Assembly (NCBI RefSeq): GCF_900116715.1
Contig: NZ_FPBM01000002.1
Coordinates: 162,544 to 226,543 of the forward strand
Source: Polaromonas sp. YR568
Lineage (GTDB): Bacteria; Pseudomonadota; Gammaproteobacteria; Burkholderiales; Burkholderiaceae_C
DNA length: 64,000 nucleotides
Direction: 5' to 3'
Positions 19,853-29,712 of the stretch are shown here, in pieces; position 1 is the first letter of the stretch; every line of letters starts with the position of its first letter. The notes beneath the pieces were generated by a model, which worked only from the letters and a program-made list of their open reading frames with translations, ran no database searches and had not been told where the DNA came from. The position numbers were made by a program, and so were the translations under genes.

Positions 19853-20725
19853 ATGCCAGTTTCCATCAGCGGCTTTACCTTTATTCGCAACGGCGTGGGC
19901 CTTGGCTTTCCCTTTGAGGCGTCCATCCGGTCCCTGCTGCCTCTTGTTGATGAATTTGTCGTGGCCGTGGGCAAAGGCGAGGATGACACGCTGGAGCGTG
20001 TCAAAGCCATAGGCGACCCGAAAATCCGCATCATTGAAACCCTGTGGAACGAGCGCATGGCCGACCGCGGCTTTGTCTACGCGCAGCAGAAAATGATTGC
20101 GCAGTATTCGTGCACCGGCGACTGGGCCTTCTACCTTGAGGGCGACGAACTTGTGCATGAAGGTGAGCTGGCCGCCATTCGCGCCAGTGTCGAGCGTCAC
20201 CACAACAACCCCGCCGTCGAGGCGCTGGTCTTTGATTACCACCATTTTTACGGCTCGCCCGACTGGATCTCCATCAGCCCCGGCTGGTACCGGCGCGAAT
20301 GCCGCCTGATCCGCAACACCATCCGCAGCTATGCGCCCGACGGACAGTACTGGCTGGTGACCACCCAGCACAAGCGCGGGCGCAACCCGCATGCCGCGCT
20401 GGCCAATGCGCATATCTACCACTACGGCTGGATACGCCGCAACGAGGAAATGCAGAAAAAGCTGGACCAGGTCAGCAAGTACTGGGGCGAAGCCTCGGCG
20501 GCGCAGATCACTTACAGCCAGTTTGACCGCCGCGCCCTCGCCCCCTTCACGGGTACGCACCCGCAGGCTGTGCAGGCCTGGCTGGCCACCGAGGCCGAGC
20601 CGGTCCTGAACATCGACCCCGCCTACAAGCCCACGCCAAAAGAAAACAAGTACCACTTCATGCGGCAGGTGGAAACGCTGACCGGCCTGGACTTCAGCCG
20701 CAAGCACTTCAAGCTGGTGGCCTGA
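19853..20725 (+). CDS. Glycosyltransferase family protein
   Basis: The 290-residue product begins MPVSISGFTFIRNGVGLGFPF, with LVDEFVVAVGKGEDDT as the nucleotide-sugar binding strand and WAFYLEGDELVHEGEL, where EGDE occupies the DxD position. An N-terminal GT-A half is clear; the C-terminal half (HAHIYHYGWIRR...KYWG) is typical of bacterial GT2 relatives found in LPS loci. A GTG nine bases upstream (19844) is an alternative start. It lies 26 bases after msbA in the same direction. Confidence 0.8.
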   Translation: MPVSISGFTFIRNGVGLGFPFEASIRSLLPLVDEFVVAVGKGEDDTLERVKAIGDPKIRIIETLWNERMADRGFVYAQQKMIAQYSCTGDWAFYLEGDELVHEGELAAIRASVERHHNNPAVEALVFDYHHFYGSPDWISISPGWYRRECRLIRNTIRSYAPDGQYWLVTTQHKRGRNPHAALANAHIYHYGWIRRNEEMQKKLDQVSKYWGEASAAQITYSQFDRRALAPFTGTHPQAVQAWLATEAEPVLNIDPAYKPTPKENKYHFMRQVETLTGLDFSRKHFKLVA

Positions 20726-20778
20726 CGCCGCGCTTCCCCGGGGAGGGCCCCGTAGAGCCTCCCAGGAGGCCGAAAACC

Positions 20779-21963
20779 TCAGCGCCGTTCGCTGCCGGCT
20801 TTCGCCGCGATGGCCGAGAAGTAAAGCGTCTCCTGCTGCAGCGCGATTTCCCGCCACTGGTAGTGCGTGGCAAAGGCCACGGCGCCTTCTGACAAGGTTT
20901 CCCGCAGCCCGGCCCGGCCCAGCAGATCCCCCAGCACCCGCGTCAACTCGCCCGCATCCCTGGGGTCGTCCAGCATCAGGGCATTCACACCCTGCCGCAG
21001 CAGGCCGGAAATACCGCAGTACTTCGGCCCGCTGACCACCACGGGCAGGCCGTGGGCCATGGCTTCCAGCACCACCATGGCGAAGGTGTCTTCAAACGTG
21101 GGGTGCACCAGGATGTCGGCGGCCTCGTAAGCCGGGGCCACATCCTTGAGCGCCCCCAGGAAAAACACCCGCGCACCCAGCTTGAGCGCCTCGGCCACCC
21201 CCCGGAATTCGGCAATGTGGGCCGAATTACCCACCACGGCCAGCATCACGCCGGCCGGCAGCTGCGCCATAGCCTGTAGCAGCGCCTCCAGGCCCTTCTT
21301 GCGGTAATCGTTGCCCACAAACAGCAGACAGGTGCCCTCCGCCGGCAATCTCAGCTGCGCCCTCGCCTCGCGTTTGCGGCTGGCGCTGACGGGCGGCGGC
21401 ATCGTGATGCCCGGCGTCACGACTGAAGTGACAGCCCGGCTGTCCGGATAGCTGCCCGCCATGATGGGCCGCAGACTCTCGGACGTCACCACCACCTGCC
21501 GGCCCGGGCGGGCGGCGTAACGGGCGCGCTCCAGGCCCAGGTAGGCCAGCAGGCGTGGGCTGGTCACCACCTTGATCCAGCGCAGCACGCGGCGAGCGCC
21601 GTGGCGCCCCTGGAACAGGTTGTATTTGACCGGCATCACATGCACCGTCTGCACCTCGCCGTGCCAGGTGTTTTCATGAGAATGCACCACGTCAAAACCA
21701 CGGCGCGTTGCCCACCAGGTGGCTGTTGCAAACCACAGCTGGTTGATCCAGCGAGGCTTGCGCAGAGGCGCAGATACCTTGTGATAGGTCACGCCGGGCC
21801 ACTGGTGGTCAATTTCCTGCGCAAACACATGCATCTCGTGCCGCGCTGAAAGCTGCTCGACCAGCGCGATGGAATAACGTTCCGCACCGCCGCCGGTCGG
21901 CGAAAAAGTGCGGTTGAAGACGGCGACGCGGAGTTTCTTGGCCGGGGAATCAGGCAGGCTCAT
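20779..21963 (-). CDS. Glycosyltransferase family 4 (GT-B fold)
   Basis: This 394-residue GT-B enzyme has N-terminal VAVFNRTFSPTGGGAERYSI, the glycine-rich acceptor-domain loop. The C-terminal UDP-sugar domain includes CLLFVGNDYRKKGLEALLQA and the conserved E-x7-E segment HPTFEDTFAMVVLEAMAHG. It probably works on LPS core or a capsule-like glycan. Its ATG overlaps the polysaccharide deacetylase stop (ATGA), so it ends an operon. It converges with the plus-strand glycan genes across 53 bases holding a GGGAGG/CCTCCC stem. Confidence 0.87.
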   Translation of the reverse strand: MSLPDSPAKKLRVAVFNRTFSPTGGGAERYSIALVEQLSARHEMHVFAQEIDHQWPGVTYHKVSAPLRKPRWINQLWFATATWWATRRGFDVVHSHENTWHGEVQTVHVMPVKYNLFQGRHGARRVLRWIKVVTSPRLLAYLGLERARYAARPGRQVVVTSESLRPIMAGSYPDSRAVTSVVTPGITMPPPVSASRKREARAQLRLPAEGTCLLFVGNDYRKKGLEALLQAMAQLPAGVMLAVVGNSAHIAEFRGVAEALKLGARVFFLGALKDVAPAYEAADILVHPTFEDTFAMVVLEAMAHGLPVVVSGPKYCGISGLLRQGVNALMLDDPRDAGELTRVLGDLLGRAGLRETLSEGAVAFATHYQWREIALQQETLYFSAIAAKAGSERR

Positions 21964-22700
21964 TTTTTCCGCCGGTCCTCATAGGCCGTGGCGATCTTGA
22001 GCCAGAACACCGGCAGCACAGTCGAGCGCATCACCGGCACGCGCGGCAGTTGCAGCATGTCCAGCCCCGCATGGCAGCGGCTGCGCTGCGTGGTGGTGGC
22101 GGTGGCAAAACCCAACTCCCGCGCCAGCTCCACATGCCTGGCCTTGAAGTGGCCATAGGGATAGCAGAAGTGTTCCACCGGCCGGCCAATCACAGCCTCC
22201 AGCCCGGTTTTCCCCAGCGCCATTTCGTCGCGGCCGCCCGGCTCGTCCGTCTCCAGCAAATTGACGTGCCGATGCGTGTGGGAACCGATCTCCTGCCCTC
22301 CGGCCACCCATTGCCGGATCTCGCCCTCATCCATCAACGGCGTCTGCGGGATGCCAATGTTTTCATCCCAGATATTGGTTTTACCGAGCAGCCCGCTCAC
22401 GGCGTAGCAGGTTGAGGAAAACCCGTTCCGGGCCAGGGCCGGCAGGGCATGCACCAGATTGTTCTGGTAACCGTCATCAAACGTAATGCCCACCACCTTG
22501 CCGCTGCGCTCACCCTGCAGATAGGGTTGCAGAGCGCTCATCGACAAGCCTGTGTAGCCCAGGCGTTTGAGCCAGGCCATTTGCCGCGCGAAAGCTTTTG
22601 GGGCCACGTAAAGACTGCGAAACGGGCTGCCTTTGGGTGGGGCCAGGGCGATCTGGTGATAGACCAGGATGGGAATGGGTTGGCGGTTCTGGGTCAGCAT
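21960..22700 (-). CDS. Polysaccharide deacetylase (NodB domain)
   Basis: This 246-residue carbohydrate esterase 4 protein carries catalytic motif 1 TFDDGYQN (Asp75-Asp76), motif 2 HTHRH (His141 to His145), and motif 3 HFCYPYGHFK. It would remove acetyl groups from a polysaccharide or LPS sugar. There is no clear signal peptide, so action on a cytoplasmic lipid-linked intermediate is plausible. It is coupled to the downstream GT4 gene. Confidence 0.87.
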   Translation of the reverse strand: MLTQNRQPIPILVYHQIALAPPKGSPFRSLYVAPKAFARQMAWLKRLGYTGLSMSALQPYLQGERSGKVVGITFDDGYQNNLVHALPALARNGFSSTCYAVSGLLGKTNIWDENIGIPQTPLMDEGEIRQWVAGGQEIGSHTHRHVNLLETDEPGGRDEMALGKTGLEAVIGRPVEHFCYPYGHFKARHVELARELGFATATTTQRSRCHAGLDMLQLPRVPVMRSTVLPVFWLKIATAYEDRRKK

Positions 22701-22712
22701 GAGAAAGAAAAC

Positions 22713-24212
22713 TCAAAGCAGGACGATGTCGTATTGCTCCTGCGCCATGGCGGCTTCCGCCTGCAAGGAGATCGGCTTGCCGATGAAGTCGCTAAGGCTG
22801 GCCAGGTGCTGGCTTTCTTCGTCAAGGAAGAGCTCTATCACCTTCGGCGACGCCACCACCCGGAACTCACGCGGGTTGAACTGCCGGGCCTCGCGCAGGA
22901 TCTCACGCAGGATGTCGTACGTGACACTGCGCGCGGTCTTCACCACGCCCTTGCCCATGCAGGCGCTGCAGGGCTCGCAAAGCTGGTGGGCCAGCGATTC
23001 GCGGGTGCGCTTGCGCGTCATTTCCAGCAGGCCCAACGCCGAGAAGCCGTTCACCGTGGTCTTGATGCGGTCGCGCGCCAGCTGTTTCTGGAACTCGGCC
23101 AGCACCGCGTCGCGGTGGTTTTCCTTGATCATGTCGATGAAGTCAACGACCACAATGCCGCCCAGGTTGCGCAGGCGAAGCTGGCGGGCAATGGCTTGCG
23201 AGGCCTCCAGATTGGTTTTGAAAATTGTGTCGTCGAAATTGCGCGCGCCGACAAACCCGCCCGTGTTGACGTCCACAGTCGTCAACGCTTCGGTCTGGTC
23301 GATGATCAGATAGCCGCCGGATTTGAGGTCAACACGCCGGCCCAGGGCCTTGGCAATTTCCTCATCAATGCTGAAGAGGTCAAAAATCGGCCGCTCGCCG
23401 CCGTAGTGCTGCAGTTTCTTTTCGGTGGCGGGCATGAATTCCACCGCAAAAGTCCTGAGCTTTTCAAACTGCTCGCGCGAATCGATGCGTATGGTTTGCG
23501 TGTCCTCGACCACCAGGTCGCGCAGCACCCGCTGCAGCAGGTTCAGGTCCTGGTGCAGCACCGAGGCCGGCGGCAAGCGCAGCGACGCATCCTTGATGCG
23601 CGCCCAGGTCTTGCGCAGGTAGGTGATGTCTTCGGCCAGCTCGGCGTCCGTGGCGTCTTCGCCATTGGTCCGCAAAATGAAACCGCCGCCCATATCGCCC
23701 GTCAGGGCCTGCACGCGCTGGCGAAGCTCTTCGCGCTGCCTCGGCGGTATTTTTTGCGAAACGCCAATGTGATTGTCTTGCGGCAAAAACACCAGCAGAC
23801 GGCCGGCAATGCTGATCTGCGCCGTCAGCCGCGCGCCCTTGGTGCCTATCGGGTCCTTGAGGACCTGCACCATCACCGCCTGGCCTTCGAACAACTGCTT
23901 TTCGATCGGTTGCAACGAGGCCATCGCGGGCGCCGTCAAGCCGCCGGCAGCCTGGGCGTCTGTTTCCGCGTGGCGGCTGTTGATGCTGCTCATCAAGTCG
24001 GCGACATGCAAAAAGGCCGCGCGGTCCAGGCCTATATCGATAAAGGCCGACTGCATGCCGGGCAGCACGCGAGCCACCTTGCCCAGGTACACGTTGCCGA
24101 CCAGGCCCCGCTCCAGGGTGCGTTCGACGTGAAGCTCCTGTATGGCGCCGTGCTCGACCACGGCGACCCGGGTTTCCTGGGGTGACCAGTTGATCAGAAT
24201 GTCTTGTTGCAT
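22713..24212 (-). CDS. rng: Ribonuclease G
   Basis: This endoribonuclease of the RNase E/G family matures 16S rRNA 5' ends and decays mRNAs. It has 499 residues. The S1 domain begins at LVGNVYLGKVARVLPGMQSA. The DNase I-like catalytic domain has the two metal-binding aspartates in ALTTVDVNTGG and IVVVDFIDM. The zinc-link is CEPCSACMGKG. Length and absence of a long C-terminal scaffold distinguish it from RNase E. It starts 22 bases after maf. Confidence 0.95.
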   Translation of the reverse strand: MQQDILINWSPQETRVAVVEHGAIQELHVERTLERGLVGNVYLGKVARVLPGMQSAFIDIGLDRAAFLHVADLMSSINSRHAETDAQAAGGLTAPAMASLQPIEKQLFEGQAVMVQVLKDPIGTKGARLTAQISIAGRLLVFLPQDNHIGVSQKIPPRQREELRQRVQALTGDMGGGFILRTNGEDATDAELAEDITYLRKTWARIKDASLRLPPASVLHQDLNLLQRVLRDLVVEDTQTIRIDSREQFEKLRTFAVEFMPATEKKLQHYGGERPIFDLFSIDEEIAKALGRRVDLKSGGYLIIDQTEALTTVDVNTGGFVGARNFDDTIFKTNLEASQAIARQLRLRNLGGIVVVDFIDMIKENHRDAVLAEFQKQLARDRIKTTVNGFSALGLLEMTRKRTRESLAHQLCEPCSACMGKGVVKTARSVTYDILREILREARQFNPREFRVVASPKVIELFLDEESQHLASLSDFIGKPISLQAEAAMAQEQYDIVLL

Positions 24213-24234
24213 GTTTTTTTGGACTATTCAATGG

Positions 24235-24837
24235 CTAGAAGCGAAGACCCGCCGCGTGCAGCAGCTGGGCTGTTTCCCTCAGCGGGAGCCCCATGATGCC
24301 ACTGTAGCTGCCGTTGATCCGGCTGATGTGCATGGCCACCCTGCCCTGCACCGCGTAAGCACCGGCCTTGCCCATGGGCTCACCGCTGGCGACGTAGCTG
24401 CGGATCTGTGCAGGCGTCAGCGCATCAAAACTCACCTTCGAGTCGCTGAGCGCCTCGAAACGGCGGCGGCCAGCCTGCACCGCCACGGCGGTCAGCACGC
24501 GGTGCGTGCCGCCAGACAGCTCTTGCAGCATGCGGGCCGCGTCTTTCGCGTCGTCAGGCTTGCCGTAAATGGTGCGTCCCATGGCTACCGTGGTGTCCGA
24601 ACAGAGGATTGGCGCGGGAGGCAGCTTTCGGCGCTTCATGCGGGCGATTGCCGCATCGAGCTTCAGGCCGGTGACGCGCTGAACGTAGGCCGTGGGCGCT
24701 TCGTTCTTTAGCACCGCCTCCAGCGACTCGGCATCCTCGTCGGCGTCCGGCAGCAGCAGCTCGTGTTTCACGCCAAGTTGTTCCAGCAATTGCCGCCGCC
24801 TGGGGCTTTGCGAGGCCAGGTAAATAAAGTCGGCCAT
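24235..24837 (-). CDS. maf: Maf-family nucleotide pyrophosphatase
   Basis: Maf proteins hydrolyse dTTP/UTP or modified nucleotides such as m5UTP and are thought to be house-cleaning enzymes. The 200-residue product starts [20 protein letters not shown], the family signature. SDTTVAMG and [10 protein letters not shown] are also conserved. The internal ATG at 24837 is chosen because the upstream extension to 24888 is unrelated and overlaps rlmH. Neighbouring rlmH and rng match the order seen in many betaproteobacteria. Confidence 0.93.
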   Translation of the reverse strand: MADFIYLASQSPRRRQLLEQLGVKHELLLPDADEDAESLEAVLKNEAPTAYVQRVTGLKLDAAIARMKRRKLPPAPILCSDTTVAMGRTIYGKPDDAKDAARMLQELSGGTHRVLTAVAVQAGRRRFEALSDSKVSFDALTPAQIRSYVASGEPMGKAGAYAVQGRVAMHISRINGSYSGIMGLPLRETAQLLHAAGLRF

Positions 24838-24844
24838 GGGCGGG

Positions 24845-25312
24845 CTACTCTCGATGATAGGGATGATTGATCGTGATGCTCCAGGCACGGTAGAGCTGCT
24901 CTATCAGCAGCACACGCACCATGGCATGGGGCAAGGTCAGGTCTGAAAGACGCAAGCGCTCATGCGCGGCCTGTTTGAAGCCGGCGTCCAGCCCGTCGGG
25001 TCCGCCGATCACGATGGCAACGTCGTCACCCGACAGCTGCCAGGTTTTCAGCCTTTCGGCCAGGGCCACGGTGGTGACGGCGGTGCCGCGCTCATCCAGC
25101 GCCACGACGCGGGTGCCGCGGGCAATGCTGGCCTCAATACGCCCGCGCTCGGCAGAGAGCAGGTTCTCCAGGGTTTTGGAGGCACGTGGCTCGGTCTTGA
25201 CGGCCTTGAGCTCTACCTTGAGTTCAGGCGGAAAGCGTTTGGCGTAGTCGTCATAAGCCGTCTGTGCCCAGTCGGGCACCTTCTGGCCGACGGCTACGAT
25301 CGTCAGCCTCAT
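24845..25312 (-). CDS. rlmH: 23S rRNA pseudouridine-1915 N3-methyltransferase
   Basis: This 155-residue SPOUT-class methyltransferase modifies pseudouridine 1915 of 23S rRNA on assembled 70S ribosomes. It starts [17 protein letters not shown], with VIGGPDGLD forming part of the knotted SAM site and the C-terminal [20 protein letters not shown]. The ATG overlaps the rsfS stop (25312-25309), so the two are coupled, as is usual. Confidence 0.96.
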   Translation of the reverse strand: MRLTIVAVGQKVPDWAQTAYDDYAKRFPPELKVELKAVKTEPRASKTLENLLSAERGRIEASIARGTRVVALDERGTAVTTVALAERLKTWQLSGDDVAIVIGGPDGLDAGFKQAAHERLRLSDLTLPHAMVRVLLIEQLYRAWSITINHPYHRE

Positions 25313-26115
25313 TTGCTCCGGGAAGCGGTTTTCCTGGCGGCGGGTTTCTTGGCCGCGGTTTTGGCGGCTGTTTTGACCGCCGTCTTGCGAGCGGCGACCT
25401 TTTTGGGTGCGGGCACCTTGATGATGGGCGTCTTCACAACCGGCTTCGCAGCAGACTTGGCGCCGGCCCGGGCCGGTTTGGCGGCTGGCTCGGCTGCGGT
25501 TGCGGTCGCATTGCGTTTGGCGGTCCAGTCGTTGGTCTTGCCGACCCGGCCCACGTAGCTGGAATCGGGCGCCTTGGCCGGTGCCTTCTTGGCAGGCGCT
25601 TTTGCTGCTGACTTGCCTGCTGCGGACTTCGCACCCGCCTTGGCGGACGATTTCGCGCCGGCGCGCGAGGTTTTGGCTTTGGGTTCCGGCTCGGCCTCGG
25701 CCTTGGACGCCTTCACCAGCGGCGCAGGCGCGCCCAGCTTGAGCTTGATGGGCTTGTCGCCCCAAATCTCTTCGAGGTGGTAATACTGGCGAATGGTGGG
25801 CTGCATGATGTGCGCCACAGCGGCGCCACAGTCGACGATGATCCACTCCCCGTTGTCTTCACCTTCGATGCGCGGCTTGGCAAAGCCGGCGTCGCGCACT
25901 GCATCGCGCACGCTGGCGGCCAGCGCCTTGGTTTGGCGGTTGGAGCTGCCGGAGGCGACGATCACGCGCTCAAACAGCGAGGTGATGTGCTCAGTGTCGA
26001 AAACCTGGATGTCCTGCGCCTTGACGTCCTCCAGGCCATCAATGATGGCGCGCTGCAGTTTTTGCACGTCCTTTTTATCTGCGGCGGCGGAGGTTTTGGC
26101 GGTGGTGGAGGTCAT
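25309..26115 (-). CDS. rsfS: Ribosomal silencing factor RsfS with long Lys/Ala-rich tail
   Basis: RsfS binds L14 on the large subunit and blocks subunit joining during starvation. The canonical domain occupies about residues 15-125 ([58 protein letters not shown]). Most RsfS proteins end there; this one continues to 268 residues with about 140 residues of Ala, Lys and Pro repeats resembling histone H1 or bacterial AlgP/Hc1-like tails. The tail is in frame and its stop overlaps the rlmH start, so it is unlikely to be a frameshift artefact. Confidence 0.93.
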   Translation of the reverse strand: MTSTTAKTSAAADKKDVQKLQRAIIDGLEDVKAQDIQVFDTEHITSLFERVIVASGSSNRQTKALAASVRDAVRDAGFAKPRIEGEDNGEWIIVDCGAAVAHIMQPTIRQYYHLEEIWGDKPIKLKLGAPAPLVKASKAEAEPEPKAKTSRAGAKSSAKAGAKSAAGKSAAKAPAKKAPAKAPDSSYVGRVGKTNDWTAKRNATATAAEPAAKPARAGAKSAAKPVVKTPIIKVPAPKKVAARKTAVKTAAKTAAKKPAARKTASRSK

Positions 26116-26144
26116 GCAGTGTTTTGCTTCGATAAGGGAGTGAA

Positions 26145-26798
26145 TTAATGGGAACGGTACAGCTGTTGCAGTGAAATATAACGCGCAACCGCTTCAGGTA
26201 CCAACTGGGTAATTTCCCCCGCAGTGGCAGCCCCGGAGGCCGTTAACTGGCGTATCTGGGTGGCGCTGACAGGCATCAGGGGGAGATTGAGGACCGAAAA
26301 ACGGTCGCTGCGGCTGCCATAGGCTTCAAACTGGGCCTCAAATTGACCTCCAGCCAGCGTGGATTGTGCGCGAGCAGCTATACAAATTATAGCAATGTCC
26401 AGAATGTCCTGCCACCGGTGCCATTGCCTGAAGGCGGCGAACTGGTCCGCACCAATAAAGAGGTAAAGCTGGGCCGCGGGATTTTCCGCCTGAAGCGCCA
26501 AAAGTGTGTCAATTGTGAAGGTCGGGCCGGGCCGCTGCACTTCACGCTCGTCCACGAAAACGTGGGGGATATCCTCAAATGCCAGTTTGGCCATGGCCAG
26601 GCGATGCGCTGGCGCGCTCAAGGCCTGCGATTTGTGCCAGGCATGGCCGGTGGGAACGACATACAGCGTGTCCAGGCTGAACTGCGCAATGGCCGCTTTG
26701 GCCAGCGCCACATGGGCGTTATGCGGCGGGTCAAACGCGCCGCCAAACACGCCGATGCGTGCGGCGGGTTTCCGCCCAGGTGACGGCTTGCCGCTCAC
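26145..26798 (-). CDS. nadD: Nicotinate-nucleotide adenylyltransferase
   Basis: This enzyme joins nicotinate mononucleotide to AMP, forming deamido-NAD. The start is GTG at 26798, overlapping the hemF stop (GTGA), giving 217 residues. The nucleotidyltransferase motif is [14 protein letters not shown] (His26 and His29; the usual HxGH reads HNAH). The C-terminal VSATQIR corresponds to the ISSTxIR motif. An upstream extension inside hemF is not homologous. A 17-bp GCTAT...ATAGC sequence (26377-26393) lies within the reading frame. Confidence 0.93.
   Translation of the reverse strand: MSGKPSPGRKPAARIGVFGGAFDPPHNAHVALAKAAIAQFSLDTLYVVPTGHAWHKSQALSAPAHRLAMAKLAFEDIPHVFVDEREVQRPGPTFTIDTLLALQAENPAAQLYLFIGADQFAAFRQWHRWQDILDIAIICIAARAQSTLAGGQFEAQFEAYGSRSDRFSVLNLPLMPVSATQIRQLTASGAATAGEITQLVPEAVARYISLQQLYRSH
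26377..26393. repeat. 17-bp GCTAT/ATAGC palindrome inside nadD
   Basis: GCTATACAAATTATAGC has the same arms and length as intergenic copies at 35507 and 57747. On the minus strand it encodes part of the residues AIICIA of NadD. Coincidence is possible because this hydrophobic strand may simply be encoded this way. Confidence 0.35.
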
Positions 26799-27718
26799 AG
26801 CCAGTCCCGCCGCGGCAGAAAGTCCGTATAGAGGCGTTCTTCGGCGCTGCCAGGCTCTACGCCGCGCTGGTAAGACCAGCTCGCCAGCGGCGGCATCGAC
26901 ATGAGGATGGACTCCGTGCGCCCACCCGACTGCAGGCCGAAGTGGGTGCCGCGGTCCCACACCAGGTTGAATTCCACATAGCGGCCCCGCCGGTAGAGCT
27001 GGAACTCACGCTCGCCCTCGCCATACGGCGTCTCTTTTCGCCGTTCCACGATGGGCAGGTAGGCCGTCAAAAACGAGTCCGCCACGCCCTGCATCATGGC
27101 AAAGCTGCGCTCCAGGCCCAGTTCCTGGAAGTCGTCAAAAAACACGCCGCCTATGCCGCGCTGCTCCTGCCGGTGCTTCAGGTAGAAATACTCGTCGCAC
27201 CACTGCTTGAAGCGCGGGTATTTGTCGTCGCCAAAAGGCGCCAGCGCGTCCTTGCAGGTCTGGTGGAAATGCACGGCGTCTTCTTCAAAGCCGTAATAAG
27301 GCGTCAAGTCCATGCCGCCGCCAAACCAGCAAACAGGCGCATCCGGGCTGGATGCCGGTGTTGCGGCCAGCATGCGCACATTCATGTGAACCGTCGGCAC
27401 ATACGGGTTTCGGGGGTGAAACACCAGCGAAACACCCATGGCCTCAAACGGCGCACCCGCCAGTTCGGGCCGGTGCTGCGTGGCCGAGGGCGGCAGTTTG
27501 GGCCCGCGCACGTGCGAAAACCCGCAACCGGCGCGCTCAAACACCTGGCCTTGCTCAAGAATCATGGTGATGCCGCTGCCCTGCAGCGGTTCGCCCGGCT
27601 CTTTGTGCCAGTGATCGGCAACAAAGGGCCGGCCGTCAACAGCGGCAACCGCATCGGTGATGCGCGCCTGCAGCCCCAGCAAAAAATCTTTAACAACAGA
27701 AAGGTCGGTCATGCTCAT
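26795..27718 (-). CDS. hemF: Oxygen-dependent coproporphyrinogen III oxidase
   Basis: HemF converts coproporphyrinogen III to protoporphyrinogen IX with O2. It has 307 residues. Conserved stretches are [60 protein letters not shown] and [15 protein letters not shown]. Its presence indicates aerobic haem synthesis. Both ends overlap neighbours by four bases (acyltransferase upstream, nadD downstream). Confidence 0.97.
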   Translation of the reverse strand: MSMTDLSVVKDFLLGLQARITDAVAAVDGRPFVADHWHKEPGEPLQGSGITMILEQGQVFERAGCGFSHVRGPKLPPSATQHRPELAGAPFEAMGVSLVFHPRNPYVPTVHMNVRMLAATPASSPDAPVCWFGGGMDLTPYYGFEEDAVHFHQTCKDALAPFGDDKYPRFKQWCDEYFYLKHRQEQRGIGGVFFDDFQELGLERSFAMMQGVADSFLTAYLPIVERRKETPYGEGEREFQLYRRGRYVEFNLVWDRGTHFGLQSGGRTESILMSMPPLASWSYQRGVEPGSAEERLYTDFLPRRDWL

Positions 27719-28368
27719 TTACCCGGATTCACGATGGTATCGGCTCGGCCCACGCCGGCATCCAGCAATTGCACCGGCGCCGCGCCGGCCGGCGCAAAAC
27801 CGCCGCAGCCGCTGAAGGCAGCCGCAATGCGTGCCATGTCCTGCGGCTCCCGCCCTGTCAGGCGCACAAAAGTGCGCAAAACCAGGCGCTTGCGCGAATA
27901 GTCGAGCGCAGCCAGCCCCACAGGCACATCCGCCCCCAGCGCCACACGGTAAAACCCGCTGCGCCAGCCCGGCGTGTATTTGCGGGTTCCTTCAGGCGAC
28001 AGCGCCAGCCAGAAATACTCGCCACGCTCCTTCTTTTGCCTGATCAGCGACACCATTTGCGCCACGGCGCCATTCGGCGCGGTGCGGCTAACGGGCACCC
28101 CGCCCAGCCAGCGCAGCCATGCGCCAAAGACCGGGATGCGGAACAGGCTGTCTTTGCCCCAGAACTGCAGGGGCACGCCCAAAGACCACTTCAGGAGCAC
28201 ACCCACCACAAAGTCCCAGTTGGACGTGTGGGGGTAGACCAGCAAAACACCCTGAAGCGTGGGCAGGCCCTCAAAGTCCGCCCGCCAGCCGGCGCAGCGC
28301 AGGAGAAACTGCGCCACCCGGCTTCCCCTGAACTGCACAGGGTACGGAGTCGGAAAACCGGCGCCCAT
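27715..28368 (-). CDS. 1-acyl-sn-glycerol-3-phosphate acyltransferase family protein
   Basis: This 217-residue PlsC-superfamily protein has the catalytic HX4D motif in YPHTSNWDF and ALSPEGTRK as the phosphate-binding motif. It probably acylates lysophosphatidate or a related lipid at the inner membrane. The ATG at 28368 ([13 protein letters not shown]) is chosen because it lies 7 bases after the purD stop; longer frames overlap purD. Its stop overlaps the hemF start. Confidence 0.82.
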   Translation of the reverse strand: MGAGFPTPYPVQFRGSRVAQFLLRCAGWRADFEGLPTLQGVLLVYPHTSNWDFVVGVLLKWSLGVPLQFWGKDSLFRIPVFGAWLRWLGGVPVSRTAPNGAVAQMVSLIRQKKERGEYFWLALSPEGTRKYTPGWRSGFYRVALGADVPVGLAALDYSRKRLVLRTFVRLTGREPQDMARIAAAFSGCGGFAPAGAAPVQLLDAGVGRADTIVNPGK

Positions 28369-28375
28369 CCCCAGA

Positions 28376-29677
28376 TCAGGGCTTGAGGGCGCGATAGCCG
28401 ATGTCCTTGCGGTACTGGGCGCCGTCAAAATCAATGCCCTGCGCGACTTCATAAGCGCGCTGCTGCGCGGCCTTGACGGTGCCGCCCAGCGCGGTCACGC
28501 ACAGCACGCGTCCGCCCGAGGTCACCGTCCCGTCACCGTCTTTGCGCGTGCCGGCGTGAAACACCATGGCGTCTTCTGGCATGTCGCTGCCTTTGATCAA
28601 TCCCTTGATGGCATCGCCCTTGCGGGGGTTGAGCGGGTAGCCGTGGGCAGCCATCACCACACCCAGAGCCGGCCGGCGGTCCCAGTCCAGCTCGATCTGG
28701 TCCAGCGTGCCCGAGGTGGCGGCCATCATCACGTCGTACAAATCGGTTTTCAGCCGCATCATGATGGGCTGGGTTTCCGGGTCGCCCATGCGGCAGTTGA
28801 ATTCAAGCGTCTTGGCCTTGCCTTCGGCGTCGATCATCAGGCCGGCGTACAAGAAGCCGGTAAAGGGAATGCCGTCTTTTTCCATGCCTTTGATGGTGGG
28901 CAGGATGATCTCGCGCATCGCGCGGCCGTGCACCTCGGGCGTTACAACCGGGGCCGGCGAATACGCGCCCATGCCGCCGGTATTGGGGCCCTGGTCGGCG
29001 TCCAGCAGGCGCTTGTGGTCCTGGCTGGTCGCCATGGCGGCCACATTCTTGCCGTCGCACATCACGATAAAGCTGGCTTCTTCGCCTTGCAAAAACTCCT
29101 CAATCACCACGCGCGCGCCGCCTTCGTTGTGCGTCACGCCCAAGGGGTTGAAGTTCGGATCGGGTGCGAGCATGAACTCGATGGCTTCATGCGCTTCGTG
29201 CAGCGTCATGGCCACGACCACACCCTTGCCGGCAGCCAGGCCGTCGGCCTTGACGACGATGGGCGCGCCCTTTTCGTCCACATAGGCATGGGCCGCCGCT
29301 GCGTCGGTGAAGGTTTCGTACTCGGCCGTGGGAATGCCGTGGCGCTTCATAAAGGCCTTGGAAAAGGCCTTGGAGCTTTCCAGCTGCGCCGCCGCCTTGG
29401 TGGGGCCGAACACCCTCAAGCCATGCGCACGGAATTCATCCACGATGCCGGCAGCCAGCGGTTGTTCAGGGCCGACCACGGTCAACGCGATTTTTTCGGC
29501 CAGCGCCCATTCGCGCAAGGCCTTCACGTCGGTGATGGCGATGTTTTCCAGCCGGGCATCCAGCGCGGTGCCGCCGTTGCCGGGTGCGACGTACACCGCC
29601 TGCACCTTGGGAGACTGCGCCAGTTTCCACGCCAGGGCGTGTTCACGGCCACCGCCGCCCACTACGAGAACTTTCAT
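28376..29677 (-). CDS. purD: Phosphoribosylamine-glycine ligase (GAR synthetase)
   Basis: PurD catalyses the second step of purine synthesis. The protein has 433 residues. It opens with MKVLVVGGGGREHALAWKLAQ, then VVGPEQPLAAGIVDEF, the ATP-grasp segment VVKADGLAAGKGVVVA and EFNCRMGDPETQ with metal-binding residues. Complete, with no anomaly. It follows yebC by 35 bases. Confidence 0.97.
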   Translation of the reverse strand: MKVLVVGGGGREHALAWKLAQSPKVQAVYVAPGNGGTALDARLENIAITDVKALREWALAEKIALTVVGPEQPLAAGIVDEFRAHGLRVFGPTKAAAQLESSKAFSKAFMKRHGIPTAEYETFTDAAAAHAYVDEKGAPIVVKADGLAAGKGVVVAMTLHEAHEAIEFMLAPDPNFNPLGVTHNEGGARVVIEEFLQGEEASFIVMCDGKNVAAMATSQDHKRLLDADQGPNTGGMGAYSPAPVVTPEVHGRAMREIILPTIKGMEKDGIPFTGFLYAGLMIDAEGKAKTLEFNCRMGDPETQPIMMRLKTDLYDVMMAATSGTLDQIELDWDRRPALGVVMAAHGYPLNPRKGDAIKGLIKGSDMPEDAMVFHAGTRKDGDGTVTSGGRVLCVTALGGTVKAAQQRAYEVAQGIDFDGAQYRKDIGYRALKP

Positions 29678-29712
29678 GCTGCTGCTTTCATTGTTGTTTC
29701 TTTATGCGCTTC

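Noticed and set aside
22449..24185. Long plus-strand reading frame (578 codons) opposite rng
   Set aside because: It is antisense to an unmistakable RNase G gene. Its His/Gln/Arg/Ala-rich translation has no domain and is a by-product of GC-rich codon bias.
26759..27901. 380-codon plus-strand frame opposite hemF
   Set aside because: Shadow of hemF and the ends of two neighbouring genes.
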